DNA of 64,000 bases, taken from assembly GCF_003001815.1 (NCBI RefSeq), contig NZ_PVMZ01000006.1, positions 62,001-126,000 on the forward strand, in the 5' to 3' direction. The notes below the pieces were generated by a model. It was given only the letters and a program-made list of their open reading frames with translations, was not told where the DNA came from and did not search any database. Below, piece after piece: positions 20,038 through 30,087 of this stretch (position 1 is its first letter; each line of letters begins with the position of its first letter). Source of the stretch: Actinoplanes italicus (lineage in GTDB: Bacteria; Actinomycetota; Actinomycetes; Mycobacteriales; Micromonosporaceae). A program made the position numbers and the translations under genes.

Positions 20038-20262
20038 TCAGTTGTGCTGAGACAGCGGCGAGCCGATCCCGGCCTCGGCGAACAGCCCCGGCAGCCGGTG
20101 GCCGAGCCGGACGTCACGGCCCGCCACGATGAACGCGCCGAGGAACACCCGGCGCCACTCGCCCACCACCGGCAACGGCGGTTCCACGGCGACCGTACGC
20201 ATGTCGTAGCCCTGCACGACGAGCCATCCGCCCGGTGCCGTCCACTCCCACATCCGGCTGGC
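20038..20262 (-). pseudogene. Remnant of a SAM-dependent methyltransferase
   Basis: About 70 residues resemble the middle of a class I methyltransferase: WTAPGGWLVVQGYD (the beta-4 'PGG' strand) followed by PLPVVGEWRRVFLGAF and a GHRLPGLFAEAGIG segment. The SAM-binding N-terminus is missing and the C-terminus stops early at 20038. Upstream, near 20262, the similarity ends abruptly and the residues become low-complexity. It abuts the LuxR remnant on the other strand. Confidence 0.55.
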
Positions 20263-20267
20263 GGGCG

Positions 20268-20384
20268 CGGGGCACCGGCCGGCTGACGCTGAGCCGCCGG
20301 ACCGTGGAGACGCACCTGGCACACGCCTACCGGAAACTGGAGATCCGCTCCCGCGCCGAGCTGTCCGGTGTCCTGCCAGAATGA
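20268..20384 (+). pseudogene. C-terminal remnant of a LuxR-family regulator
   Basis: The frame reads GRLTLSRRTVETHLAHAYRK followed by LEIRSRAELSGVLPE and a stop. This is the recognition helix and final helix of a LuxR-type helix-turn-helix. Everything before it, including the rest of the HTH and any sensor or ATPase domain, is absent, and no start codon with a ribosome-binding site precedes it. It cannot make a functional regulator. Confidence 0.65.
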
Positions 20385-20387
20385 CGC

Positions 20388-20840
20388 ATGCCGATCGACC
20401 GGTTCAGCATGACGTACGCCGTCGACGCCCCGCCCGACGAGGTGTGGGCGCATCTCACCGACCCGCAGAGCTACGTCGGGCTGTCGCCGCTCGTGGTGAC
20501 CGTCCGCGACGTCCGCCCGGTCCGCGACGACCAGGGCCGGGAGGCGGTCCGGTACGTGGCGGTCGAGCGGTTCCGCTGGGGGCCGCTGCGCTGGGACAAC
20601 CCGATCCGGGTCACCATGACGACCCCCACCGGACGCCGGATCGTCAGCAGCGTGGTCAGTCCCGGCGCGGTCCGTCTCGACTCGACCGTCGATCTGGCCC
20701 AGCACGGGACCGGCACCGAGGTCACCGAGACGATCGAGGTCCGGTCACCGAGCCTGCTGCGCGGCTTCGTGACCGGCAAGGCCCGCTCGGTGCAGACCGA
20801 ACGGGCCGGTGAGCTGACACGGCGGATGAGCCGGGCGTGA
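20388..20840 (+). CDS. SRPBCC/START-like ligand-binding domain protein
   Basis: The 150-residue protein matches the polyketide-cyclase/START-like fold: FSMTYAVDAPPDEVWAHLTDPQSYVGLSPLVVTVRDVRPV at the start, alternating strands, and a long C-terminal helix from about residue 120. Members bind hydrophobic ligands in a deep pocket; the ligand cannot be predicted. The ATG follows the LuxR remnant stop by three bases, so it was probably once the downstream partner of that regulator. Confidence 0.8.
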   Translation: MPIDRFSMTYAVDAPPDEVWAHLTDPQSYVGLSPLVVTVRDVRPVRDDQGREAVRYVAVERFRWGPLRWDNPIRVTMTTPTGRRIVSSVVSPGAVRLDSTVDLAQHGTGTEVTETIEVRSPSLLRGFVTGKARSVQTERAGELTRRMSRA

Positions 20841-20899
20841 GGCGACCGGCGTTCAACGAAGGGGGGCCATCGGAAACGTCGGAGAGGCACAATGGCGGC

Positions 20900-23338
<2,439 letters not shown>

Positions 23339-23341
23339 CCG

Positions 23342-24055
23342 CTGTTCATCAGGGCGATCAGGCTGGACGGGACACCCCGTACCGGCTATCCGTTCGAGCT
23401 CCCCGTCGTCCGCGCGCTCGCGGATGGCGGGGAGCTGCGGTTGTCCGCGCCCGTGACGCTGCTCAGCGGCGACAACGGGAGCGGCAAGTCGACGCTGATC
23501 GAAGCGATCGCGGTGGCGGCCGGGTTCAACCCGGAGGGCGGGACCACGTCGTTCAACTTCGCGACACGGGCCACCGAATCGTCGCTGGGCGGGCATCTCA
23601 CGCTCGTGCGGACGCCCGGCCGCAAGCCGCGCACCGGGTTCTTCCTGCGCGCCGAGTCCTACTACAACGTGGCGACCGAGATCGAACGGCTGGGCGTCAC
23701 CGGCTCGTACGGCGGTGTCTCCCCACACCAGCGGTCGCACGGCGAGTCCTTCCTGGACCTGGTCGCGCACCGGTTCGGGCCCGGCGGTCTCTACCTGCTC
23801 GACGAGCCGGAGGCGGCGCTGTCCGTCCAGGGTTGCCTCGCGCTGCTGCTGCGGATCGCCGACCTGGTGGCGGACGGCAGCCAGTTCGTGATCGCCACGC
23901 ACTCGCCGATCCTGCTGGCCTGTCCGGGCGCGACGATCCTGGAGATCGGTCCGGGCGGCGGCATCGAGCCGGTGAGCTTCGACCAGGCCGAGCCGGTCGT
24001 CATGACCCGCGCCTTCCTCGCCGACCCGGCCCGTTTCCTCGGCCGCCTCACCTGA
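23342..24055 (+). CDS. AAA-type ATPase (ABC/SMC-like, single-domain)
   Basis: A small nucleotide-binding protein has Walker A GDNGSGKS, a signature-like SHGESFLDLV, Walker B GLYLLDEPEAALS and an H-loop FVIATHSP. Family members begin with FIRAIRLDG-like residues. That segment here lies immediately after the glgP stop, in the same frame, and its only possible start is CTG at 23342, with GAGGAC nine bases upstream. A TTG at 23441 would remove about 33 residues that look conserved. With the CTG start the protein has 237 residues. Function is unknown; such proteins are often orphan ATPases related to the RecF/OLD group. Coupling to glycogen phosphorylase is by position only. Confidence 0.78.
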   Translation: MFIRAIRLDGTPRTGYPFELPVVRALADGGELRLSAPVTLLSGDNGSGKSTLIEAIAVAAGFNPEGGTTSFNFATRATESSLGGHLTLVRTPGRKPRTGFFLRAESYYNVATEIERLGVTGSYGGVSPHQRSHGESFLDLVAHRFGPGGLYLLDEPEAALSVQGCLALLLRIADLVADGSQFVIATHSPILLACPGATILEIGPGGGIEPVSFDQAEPVVMTRAFLADPARFLGRLT

Positions 24056-24070
24056 CGCCGCGCCCCCACC

Positions 24071-24360
24071 CGCAACGTGGTGACCCGCGCCCACCGGCGA
24101 GCCGCATGTCACCACACCAAACGCTGCGGCCCGCAACGTGGCGACCCGCGCCCACCCGCGAGCCACACATCACCACACCAAACGCTGCCACCCGCAACGT
24201 GGCGACCTGCGCCCACCGGCGAGCCACACATCACCACACCAAACGCTGCCACCCGCAACGTGGCGACCCGCGCCCACCCGCGAGCCACACATCACCACAC
24301 CAAACGCTGCCACCCGCAACGTGGCGACCCGCGCCCACCCGCGAGCCACACATCACCACG
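24071..24360. repeat. 61-bp tandem repeat, five copies
   Basis: Units beginning CGCAACGTGG start at 24071, 24132, 24193, 24254 and 24315, with nearly identical sequence and a constant 61-base period; the last is cut short. They fill most of the 380-base gap between the ATPase and the TSUP gene, and I see no gene in that gap. The period is not divisible by three. The first two copies are the most diverged. Confidence 0.92.
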
Positions 24361-24437
24361 TAGGGGCCGGTTGGGGCGCTGCGGGCCGGGCGGACTGGCG
24401 CCGGGGCGGACAGTGGCGGGAACCGCGAGAGTCGAGC

Positions 24438-25199
24438 TCATGGGAGAGGCAGGTAGGAGACGGCCAGGCCGATGGCCAGGGCGCCGAGCAGGAAACGCAG
24501 CGCCGCCTCCGGGATGCGCCGCTGCAGGCGCGCCCCCAGATACCCGCCGATCAGGCCGCCGAGGCCGCAGAGCAGGCCGAGCACCCAGTGCGGGGCGATC
24601 TCACCCTCGCCGGTGACCAGGGCGATCAGCCCGAACGTAGCGGCGCCGGCAATCGAGGTGACGAACGTCGACGCGAGCGCGGCCGGGGCGACCGTGGCCA
24701 TCGGGATGCCGCTGCCCGCCAGGATCGGCCCGAGCAGCGATCCGCCGCCGATGCCGTAGATTCCGCCGATCACGCCCACGCCGACCCCGAGCGGGACGAT
24801 CGGGAGGTTGCGCCGCACGATGCGGGCAGGTCGCAGCGCCCGGAAACACAGCCAGCATCCGAGCGGGAGCAGCACGGCGGCCACGATGATCCGGAACACC
24901 TCCGGGCCGGGCAGGGCGAACACCCGGACGAACGCACCGAGGATCACGCCGGGGAGAGTTCCGAGGATCAAGTGCCTGGTCAGCGTACGATCGAAGCCGC
25001 CCTGCCGAAGGTATCGCAGGAGCGCGCCGGGCCCGGCCACGACGTTGTAAAGCAGGTTGGTCGGGGTGACCGCCGGGTTGGGCACGTGCAGCACGCTGAG
25101 CTGAACCGGCAGCAGGAAGACCGCGCCGGAGACTCCCACCGGCGCGGTCACGATCGAGATGAGGAAGCCGGCCACGAATCCGGCAATCCCTATTTCCAT
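24438..25199 (-). CDS. TSUP family (TauE/SafE) transporter
   Basis: The 253-residue membrane protein has the two-fold TSUP pattern: an N-terminal half with VTAPVGVSGAVFLLPVQ and a second half with GVIGGIYGIGGGSLLGPIL, each a glycine-rich signature with Pro. Seven to eight hydrophobic helices are evident. The family exports sulfite, sulfonates or other small anions; the substrate here is unknown. ATG at 25199 is used. It is 11 bases beyond the end of the SGNH hydrolase coding end, same strand. Confidence 0.85.
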   Translation of the reverse strand: MEIGIAGFVAGFLISIVTAPVGVSGAVFLLPVQLSVLHVPNPAVTPTNLLYNVVAGPGALLRYLRQGGFDRTLTRHLILGTLPGVILGAFVRVFALPGPEVFRIIVAAVLLPLGCWLCFRALRPARIVRRNLPIVPLGVGVGVIGGIYGIGGGSLLGPILAGSGIPMATVAPAALASTFVTSIAGAATFGLIALVTGEGEIAPHWVLGLLCGLGGLIGGYLGARLQRRIPEAALRFLLGALAIGLAVSYLPLP

Positions 25200-25209
25200 G
25201 ATCGATAAA

Positions 25210-26451
25210 CTAGCCTATGGTGATCGCGCCGCTCCCCGACCGGACGCAGCTGACCTCCCGTGCGGCGGTGGACGCCGCGCCGGTCAGGCAGGTGGCCAGC
25301 ACACCGTGGCCGGCCGCGTTCGGGTGCCACGACTCCTGGCAGGTCTGGTAATAGGTGACGCAGGTGTTGGCGAACCGCTGGATCGCGATCTTGTCGTAGC
25401 CGTCCAGATCCTGGATGAAGACACCGGTCGTGCCGTCCTGCACCCGGATCGGGGTGGCCAGGGTCGCGGCCGGGTTGGTGGTCGTCTCACAGAGCCGGGC
25501 CCCGTCGAACGCCCGCTGCACGTTCAGCTTCACCAGTTGCGGGAAGTCGGCCTTGAGCGAGTTGTGCACCGAGGTCACCAGCCCGCCGAGCGCCGTGGAG
25601 AAGGTGTGCCCGGCCGGCAGGCTGGCCCGGTGGATGGGACAGCCCGCCCGGTAGCGCTCCGCGCCGAGCGCCCGGAACTTGTCCCGGTCGTCCTGGCGGT
25701 TGTCCTCCTCTACGAGGCTCTGCAGCACGTCCGTGGCCAGCGGGTTGGTGTAGTCCTGCAGTACCACCCGGTGCTGGCCGTCCGGGTCGATCTGCTCCAG
25801 GACGGTGAGCAGCTCCCGTACCGCAGCGGTGGTCTCGGTCGTGGCAGTCTGCAGTTGAGCGGCCGTGGCCAGGTCGTCCGCCGCGCACGGCTGCTGCGGG
25901 ACCGGGCCGTTGATGTAGGCCCAGAACTCCCACCACCCGGTCCAGGCGTCGGCGATGAACCGGTTGGCGCACTTGATCGCGACGTCGCCGAAGGTGAACG
26001 AGCTGTTGTTCGACCCGATTCCGAGCAGCACCAGATCGATGTCGTGGGTCTGCGCCACGGCCCTCAGCTGGTCGATCTGCGAGGCGACCTGCCGGCCGCC
26101 GGTGCGGGTACTGGAGGCCGAGGCGATGTCGTACGGCCGGCCGCCCGAACAGGCGAGGTTGAACCGGGCCGCGATGCCGGGCAGCTCGGCCCGGAAGATC
26201 GACGCGTTGGCCGAGCGGTGACAGAAGTAGGCGTTGGCGTTGGCGGCGGACCATCCGGGGAACCCCTGGGCGACCCCGTTGGCGTCGGGGACGGGCTGAT
26301 AGGCGCCGGCCCCCTCACCGCTGATGAAGCTGTCACCGAGCGCCACGGCGGCGGAGGGTAGCGCGGCGCCCGCCGGGGAAGCGGGCATGAACAGGACGAA
26401 TGCGGCGAGGACGGCGGTCAGGACATGGAAAGTGAACGATTTCCGGGCCAT
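25210..26451 (-). CDS. Secreted SGNH/GDSL-type hydrolase
   Basis: The protein has a signal peptide (ARKSFTFHVLTAVLAAFVLF... ending PAGA) and an SGNH hydrolase domain. Block I is ALGDSFISGEG with the catalytic Ser, block III is LLGIGSNNSSF, and the catalytic Asp/His are in ESWHPNAAGHG near the C-terminus. Several cysteine pairs suggest disulfides. It probably hydrolyses ester bonds of lipids or acetylated polysaccharide outside the cell. The start at 26451 gives a 413-residue protein; an ATG at 26466 with GGAG very close upstream is also possible. It is divergent from the sigma factor gene. Confidence 0.82.
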   Translation of the reverse strand: MARKSFTFHVLTAVLAAFVLFMPASPAGAALPSAAVALGDSFISGEGAGAYQPVPDANGVAQGFPGWSAANANAYFCHRSANASIFRAELPGIAARFNLACSGGRPYDIASASSTRTGGRQVASQIDQLRAVAQTHDIDLVLLGIGSNNSSFTFGDVAIKCANRFIADAWTGWWEFWAYINGPVPQQPCAADDLATAAQLQTATTETTAAVRELLTVLEQIDPDGQHRVVLQDYTNPLATDVLQSLVEEDNRQDDRDKFRALGAERYRAGCPIHRASLPAGHTFSTALGGLVTSVHNSLKADFPQLVKLNVQRAFDGARLCETTTNPAATLATPIRVQDGTTGVFIQDLDGYDKIAIQRFANTCVTYYQTCQESWHPNAAGHGVLATCLTGAASTAAREVSCVRSGSGAITIG

Positions 26452-26533
26452 GTCGAATCTGAACATCCACTCCGGATCGACGTCAATATTGCCCATCGGG
26501 AAAGTAGGTGCGCCCCGAACAGCCCTTGCCGAG

Positions 26534-26556
26534 AACCTGACAAGATCTCTAACGTC
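26534..26556 (+). promoter_or_regulatory. ECF-type promoter AACC-N15-CGTC for the sigma factor gene
   Basis: AACC at 26534-26537 and CGTC at 26553-26556 are separated by 15 bases. This fits the known promoter pattern of SigE-like ECF sigma factors. It would start transcription near 26563, about 28 bases before the GTG start, suggesting that the sigma factor activates its own gene. Confidence 0.5.
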
Positions 26557-26590
26557 GTCCGGTCCGATCGACGCGGGAAGGGGTGTGGCG

Positions 26591-27091
26591 GTGCGCGACG
26601 ACGCGTTCCACGCGTACTTCGAGCGGCATCATGCCTCGCTGTCCCGCCTGGCCTATCTGATGACCGGCGAGTCCGAGGTCGCCGACGATCTGGCCGCCGA
26701 CGCGCTGACCGAGGTGTGGCGGCACTGGGACCGGGTGAACGCCGCCGACGACCCGGTCGCCTACGGGCACGGCATCGTGATGAACCTGGCCCGCAACTGG
26801 GTGCGCCGTCGCGGCCGGGAGCGGCTGCTGTCGTTCGAGTCGCTGCGCCGCGGCCGTGACCCCGATGTGCCGGCCGTCCTCGACGTGCGCGGCGCGCTGC
26901 GCCGGCTGCCGCACCGCAGGCGTGCCTGCGTGGTTCTGCGTTACGCGTTCGACCTGCCGGAACGCGAGGTGGCGGCGATACTCGGGATCTCCGTGGGCGC
27001 GGTGAAGAGCGCGACGTCCCGCGGGGCGAAGCAGCTGGCCGAACTACTGGGAGACCACGTCCGCATCGACGGCTGGGAGGCGGCACGATGA
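26591..27091 (+). CDS. ECF sigma factor, SigE family
   Basis: The 166-residue protein has sigma region 2 (FHAYFERHHASLSRLAYLMTG...VADDLAADALTEVWRHWDRV) and region 4 (LRRLPHRRRACVVLRYAFDLPEREVAAILGISVGAVKSATSRGAKQL). This is the compact SigE-family pattern of actinobacteria. Start choice: GTG at 26591 sits seven bases after GGAAGGGG, and upstream frames are low-complexity. It overlaps the next gene by four bases (ATGA), typical of a sigma/anti-sigma pair. Target genes are unknown. Confidence 0.9.
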   Translation: MRDDAFHAYFERHHASLSRLAYLMTGESEVADDLAADALTEVWRHWDRVNAADDPVAYGHGIVMNLARNWVRRRGRERLLSFESLRRGRDPDVPAVLDVRGALRRLPHRRRACVVLRYAFDLPEREVAAILGISVGAVKSATSRGAKQLAELLGDHVRIDGWEAAR

Positions 27092-27885
27092 AATTCTCCG
27101 ACGACCAGCTACGGTCCGCGCTCCGGTCCGAGGCGGCCACGCACCGCCCCGACCGCGACGCCATGCTGGATCGGATCACCACGGCCGCCATGCAGGACAC
27201 CGGCCACCGCCGGCGGGGCCCGCGTGTCCGGGTGGCCGCCGCGGTGGCCGCCGTGGTGGTCGTCTTCGGCGGCGGCGGGGTCGGGACCTGGGCGCTGGCC
27301 GGTGGCGACGACCGTGAGGAGGCCGCCCCGGCACCCACCGCGGCACCGGTGACGACCGCTCCCAGCCCGGTCAACACCGACCCGGTCAGCCTCACCCCGA
27401 CGACGCCGGCCACCACGAAGCCGACGCCGGCCCGGACCACGCCGTCGTCCCGGCCGACCACCGCGAAGCCGTCACCCACGCCGACACGGGGGCGGCCCGG
27501 GAACACCCGGGTCGAACAGGGACCGCTGTGGTCCGACGGGTCGGTCGATCCGGACAGTGGTGACACTCAGGGCGCGAGCATCGTCACGCTCAAGACCACC
27601 GCGGAGCTGACGTCGCTCGAGGTGGTGATCCGGGTGGCCCGCACCGACGGCCTGGCCTCCCGGGGAGGCACGAAACAGACACCGGGCGCAAGCGTCACCA
27701 CCAGGGTCGACGAGGAACCCGGCGCCTACCTGTATCGCTTCACGCTCTCCTCGGCGGACACGCTGGCTCCGGGGACGTACACGTTCACGGCGAAGTACAC
27801 GTACCCGTCCGGTGGCCGCGACGCCGGCGGCGACACCTATGAGGCCACCGCCGGCCCGCTGAACGTCTACGGCAACTTCTACTGA
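27088..27885 (+). CDS. Membrane protein, probable regulator (anti-sigma-like) partner of the ECF sigma factor
   Basis: The 265-residue protein has a cytoplasmic N-terminus of about 46 residues (starting MKFSDDQLRSALR), one transmembrane helix near 47-69, a Pro/Thr-rich extracytoplasmic linker to about residue 140 and a C-terminal beta-rich domain of some 120 residues. Position and topology suit a membrane anti-sigma factor whose outside domain senses a signal. However, no zinc-binding HxxxCxxC motif of ZAS anti-sigma factors is present, so the role is inferred from coupling alone. It ends at a hairpin shared with the pilin operon. Confidence 0.7.
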   Translation: MKFSDDQLRSALRSEAATHRPDRDAMLDRITTAAMQDTGHRRRGPRVRVAAAVAAVVVVFGGGGVGTWALAGGDDREEAAPAPTAAPVTTAPSPVNTDPVSLTPTTPATTKPTPARTTPSSRPTTAKPSPTPTRGRPGNTRVEQGPLWSDGSVDPDSGDTQGASIVTLKTTAELTSLEVVIRVARTDGLASRGGTKQTPGASVTTRVDEEPGAYLYRFTLSSADTLAPGTYTFTAKYTYPSGGRDAGGDTYEATAGPLNVYGNFY

Positions 27886-27906
27886 TCCGGCTCTGTCAGC
27901 CGGATC
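27884..27906. terminator. Bidirectional hairpin between convergent genes
   Basis: GATCCGGCT and AGCCGGATC are 9-bp arms around a CTGTC loop that overlaps the stop codon of the sigma partner gene. It ends four bases before the pilin operon coding end, so it may serve both strands. Confidence 0.65.
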
Positions 27907-27910
27907 GGTT

Positions 27911-29494
27911 TCAGTCGGTCTCCTTGACGTCCTTGAGGGCCAGCGCTGCGATGACGTTCTGGTCGGCGTTCCACTTCTGCAGGGTGGAACCGCTGCACTC
28001 GGCCACGTAGATCTTGCTGATCCTGTCGGTGTCCGGGTGGTACAGGTCGGCGCCCGCGGGGTCCTTCGGATCGCGGGGCTGCAGGCAGTACTTCCCGGTG
28101 CCGTCGACGATCTGGTAGCTGGTGGCGTACTTGTCGGTCTCGCCGTACACGGTCCACTTCTGGTTGGCGTTGCCGGTGCAGGTCCTCGTCTGCACGTACT
28201 GGCCGAGCCCCGTGGCGGACGGGCTGGTCAGGCAGTACGGGGTGCCGCTGTACGTGGTGCTGATCGTTCCGGAGGCGTGGTTGGCCCTGTCACCGGCCAG
28301 CGCCGGATCGAGCGCGGGCAGCGCGTACCGCTGGTTCCAGGTGACGTTGGCCGGGTTCGGGTTCTGCTTGCAGGGCCAGGCGATCAGATAGCCGAAGCCG
28401 ACCTTCTGCTCGGTGACGTCGAGACAGCGGCCGAACTGGTTGTAGTTGACCAGCTGACCGACGGCCCGTCCCTCGGCGGATCCCGCCTTGCCGGCGCCGA
28501 CCGCCGCGTCCGGTGACCACCGCCGCGCGTTGACCGAGCCGGTGTTGCAGTAACTCGACCCGACGATCAGGGCCAGCTTGCTGTTCGCGGCCGCGTCGGT
28601 GACCCGGTAGAAGCACGACCAGTCCCACCCGGTGCCGGCGGTGAGCTCGGAACCGACGAGTTGCGCGCTGTCGTTGAAGCTCCACTGCTGCCGGTACAGC
28701 GACGGCCTGGTGCCCTGGCAGGGCTGCAGCTTGACGATGTTGCCGGCGGTGTGGGTGGTGCCGGCGTCCAGGCACAGGCCCCGCGGCCGGGACGGCTTCT
28801 GCGACGCGACCAGGACGATCTGCAGGGTGTCGGTGTACGCCCACGTCTGCGCGACCGCACCGGCGCTGCACAGCTGCATGGTGACCTCGGTGTCCGGTTC
28901 CGGGTCGCCGGAGCCCGCGTCGATGCAGTGGTCCTTGACGCTGCCGCTGGTCCGGTAGGCGTGGATGAGCCCGCCGTAGATGTTGGCGTTCGTCGTGTGC
29001 AGCACGTAGGTGCCGCTGAGGGTCCGGGTGGCGGTCCGGCCACCGGCCACGGCCTTGCCGACCGACGTGAACCGGGCGTAGGCGGGGACGTACTGCGGCC
29101 CGTTGACGGTCACGCAGGAGATCGCGTTGTCCGTGAGCCAGTTCGCGTCCTTGCCCTGCGGGTCGGTGCGGTAGTACGAGACCGCCACCGTGTACGAGGA
29201 GGCATTGCCGGCCCCGACCGTGCCGGAGAGCGGAGTGCACGGCAGCGCGGCGCGGGCGCCCTCCTCCTCACCGGTGCTGCCGTTGATCCGTACCGCGCCG
29301 CGCACCTGGCCCAGGCCGACGTCGAGCCCGGCCTGGGCGGCGTGCAGCGCCAGCACCCGGCGCGAGTTCAGGTTCGAGTTCGCGATCGCGTTGACCACCA
29401 TGTTGGTCAGCAGGCCGCTCAGGCTGACCCCGACCAGCGTGATCAGGACGGCGATGGGGAGCGATCCGTCGTCCCCTCTACGCCACCTCCTCAT
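27911..29494 (-). CDS. PilX/GspK-type minor pilin with ricin-B-like lectin repeats (module copy 2)
   Basis: The 527-residue protein has a short basic leader, then Gly10-Ser11 and a hydrophobic helix (SLPIAVLITLVGVSLSGLL) like PilX/GspK minor pilins. These lack the Glu at position 5 that other pilins have. The large C-terminal part contains repeated QxW-type motifs of ricin B beta-trefoils: GLCLDAG...VKLQPCQG...QQWSF, RCLDVTE...CKQNP...WNQ, YCLTSPS...NQKWTV and YCLQPRD...LQKWNA. These suggest sugar binding. It is a clear paralogue of the protein at 31486-33030. The start overlaps the previous gene (ATGA). It is the last gene of the six-gene operon. Confidence 0.82.
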   Translation of the reverse strand: MRRWRRGDDGSLPIAVLITLVGVSLSGLLTNMVVNAIANSNLNSRRVLALHAAQAGLDVGLGQVRGAVRINGSTGEEEGARAALPCTPLSGTVGAGNASSYTVAVSYYRTDPQGKDANWLTDNAISCVTVNGPQYVPAYARFTSVGKAVAGGRTATRTLSGTYVLHTTNANIYGGLIHAYRTSGSVKDHCIDAGSGDPEPDTEVTMQLCSAGAVAQTWAYTDTLQIVLVASQKPSRPRGLCLDAGTTHTAGNIVKLQPCQGTRPSLYRQQWSFNDSAQLVGSELTAGTGWDWSCFYRVTDAAANSKLALIVGSSYCNTGSVNARRWSPDAAVGAGKAGSAEGRAVGQLVNYNQFGRCLDVTEQKVGFGYLIAWPCKQNPNPANVTWNQRYALPALDPALAGDRANHASGTISTTYSGTPYCLTSPSATGLGQYVQTRTCTGNANQKWTVYGETDKYATSYQIVDGTGKYCLQPRDPKDPAGADLYHPDTDRISKIYVAECSGSTLQKWNADQNVIAALALKDVKETD

Positions 29495-30087
29495 GAATCC
29501 ACTCCCCTGGCTTCCGTGCAGGTTTTCGCGTTGTCGTCGGCGGTGGCGTTGAGCGCCGTGAAGGTGATGTCGCTGACGCGGCTGGAGGCCGACTCGCCGA
29601 GGCCGGCCTTCGACGTGAAGGTGACGCGCAGCCGCTGGTAGCGGAACGCGTCCAGGGCGTTGGCGTCGGCCGCGCTGACCTGGAACGGCTTCGGCGAGGT
29701 GGTCAGTGACGCCAGGGTGGTCCAGCTCGTGGGTGACAGCGGGACCGCGTTCTTGACCCACTGGCGGCGCTGCAGCTCGCTGGTCGACGTCCGCAGCCGC
29801 AGCTGGACACACGTGTCCACGTCGTCGAGGTTCACCAGGTACTCGACGTAGTGGTCGCCGTCGACCACGCCCTCGTCGCTCACGCTCCGCGCGTACCGGA
29901 TCTCCTTGTCGAGGGTCCGGAAGGCGGTGGAGACCTGGTTCTGTGCCTCGATCTCGGCGTCGGTGGAGTTGAACGAGCGGTAGATCTGCACGATCGCGAC
30001 GGTGGTGACCGCCGTGACCACCCCCATCAGGGTGGTCGCGACGATCAGCTCCGCCAGGGTGTAACCCTCGTCGTCCCGCCGGCGCAT
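29491..30087 (-). CDS. PilW/GspJ-type minor prepilin (module copy 2)
   Basis: The 198-residue protein has a class III prepilin signal: MRRRDDEG, cleavage expected before Tyr9, Glu13 at position +5, and a hydrophobic helix LIVATTLMGVVTAVTTVAIVQ. The globular part after residue ~45 has the AFRTLDKEIRYARSVS segment typical of PilW/PulJ/ComGF-like proteins, plus strand-rich sequence. It is paralogous to 33027-33689; the helix and the TLDKEIRYA region match closely. Its ATG overlaps the stop of the copy-2 PilV-like gene by one base. In related systems J-type subunits sit at the pilus tip with I and K. Confidence 0.87.
   Translation of the reverse strand: MRRRDDEGYTLAELIVATTLMGVVTAVTTVAIVQIYRSFNSTDAEIEAQNQVSTAFRTLDKEIRYARSVSDEGVVDGDHYVEYLVNLDDVDTCVQLRLRTSTSELQRRQWVKNAVPLSPTSWTTLASLTTSPKPFQVSAADANALDAFRYQRLRVTFTSKAGLGESASSRVSDITFTALNATADDNAKTCTEARGVDS

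Noticed and set aside
24071..24360. Possible CRISPR array or repeat-coded protein
   Set aside because: The whole 61-base unit is conserved with no variable spacers, and the period shifts reading frame, so neither reading holds.
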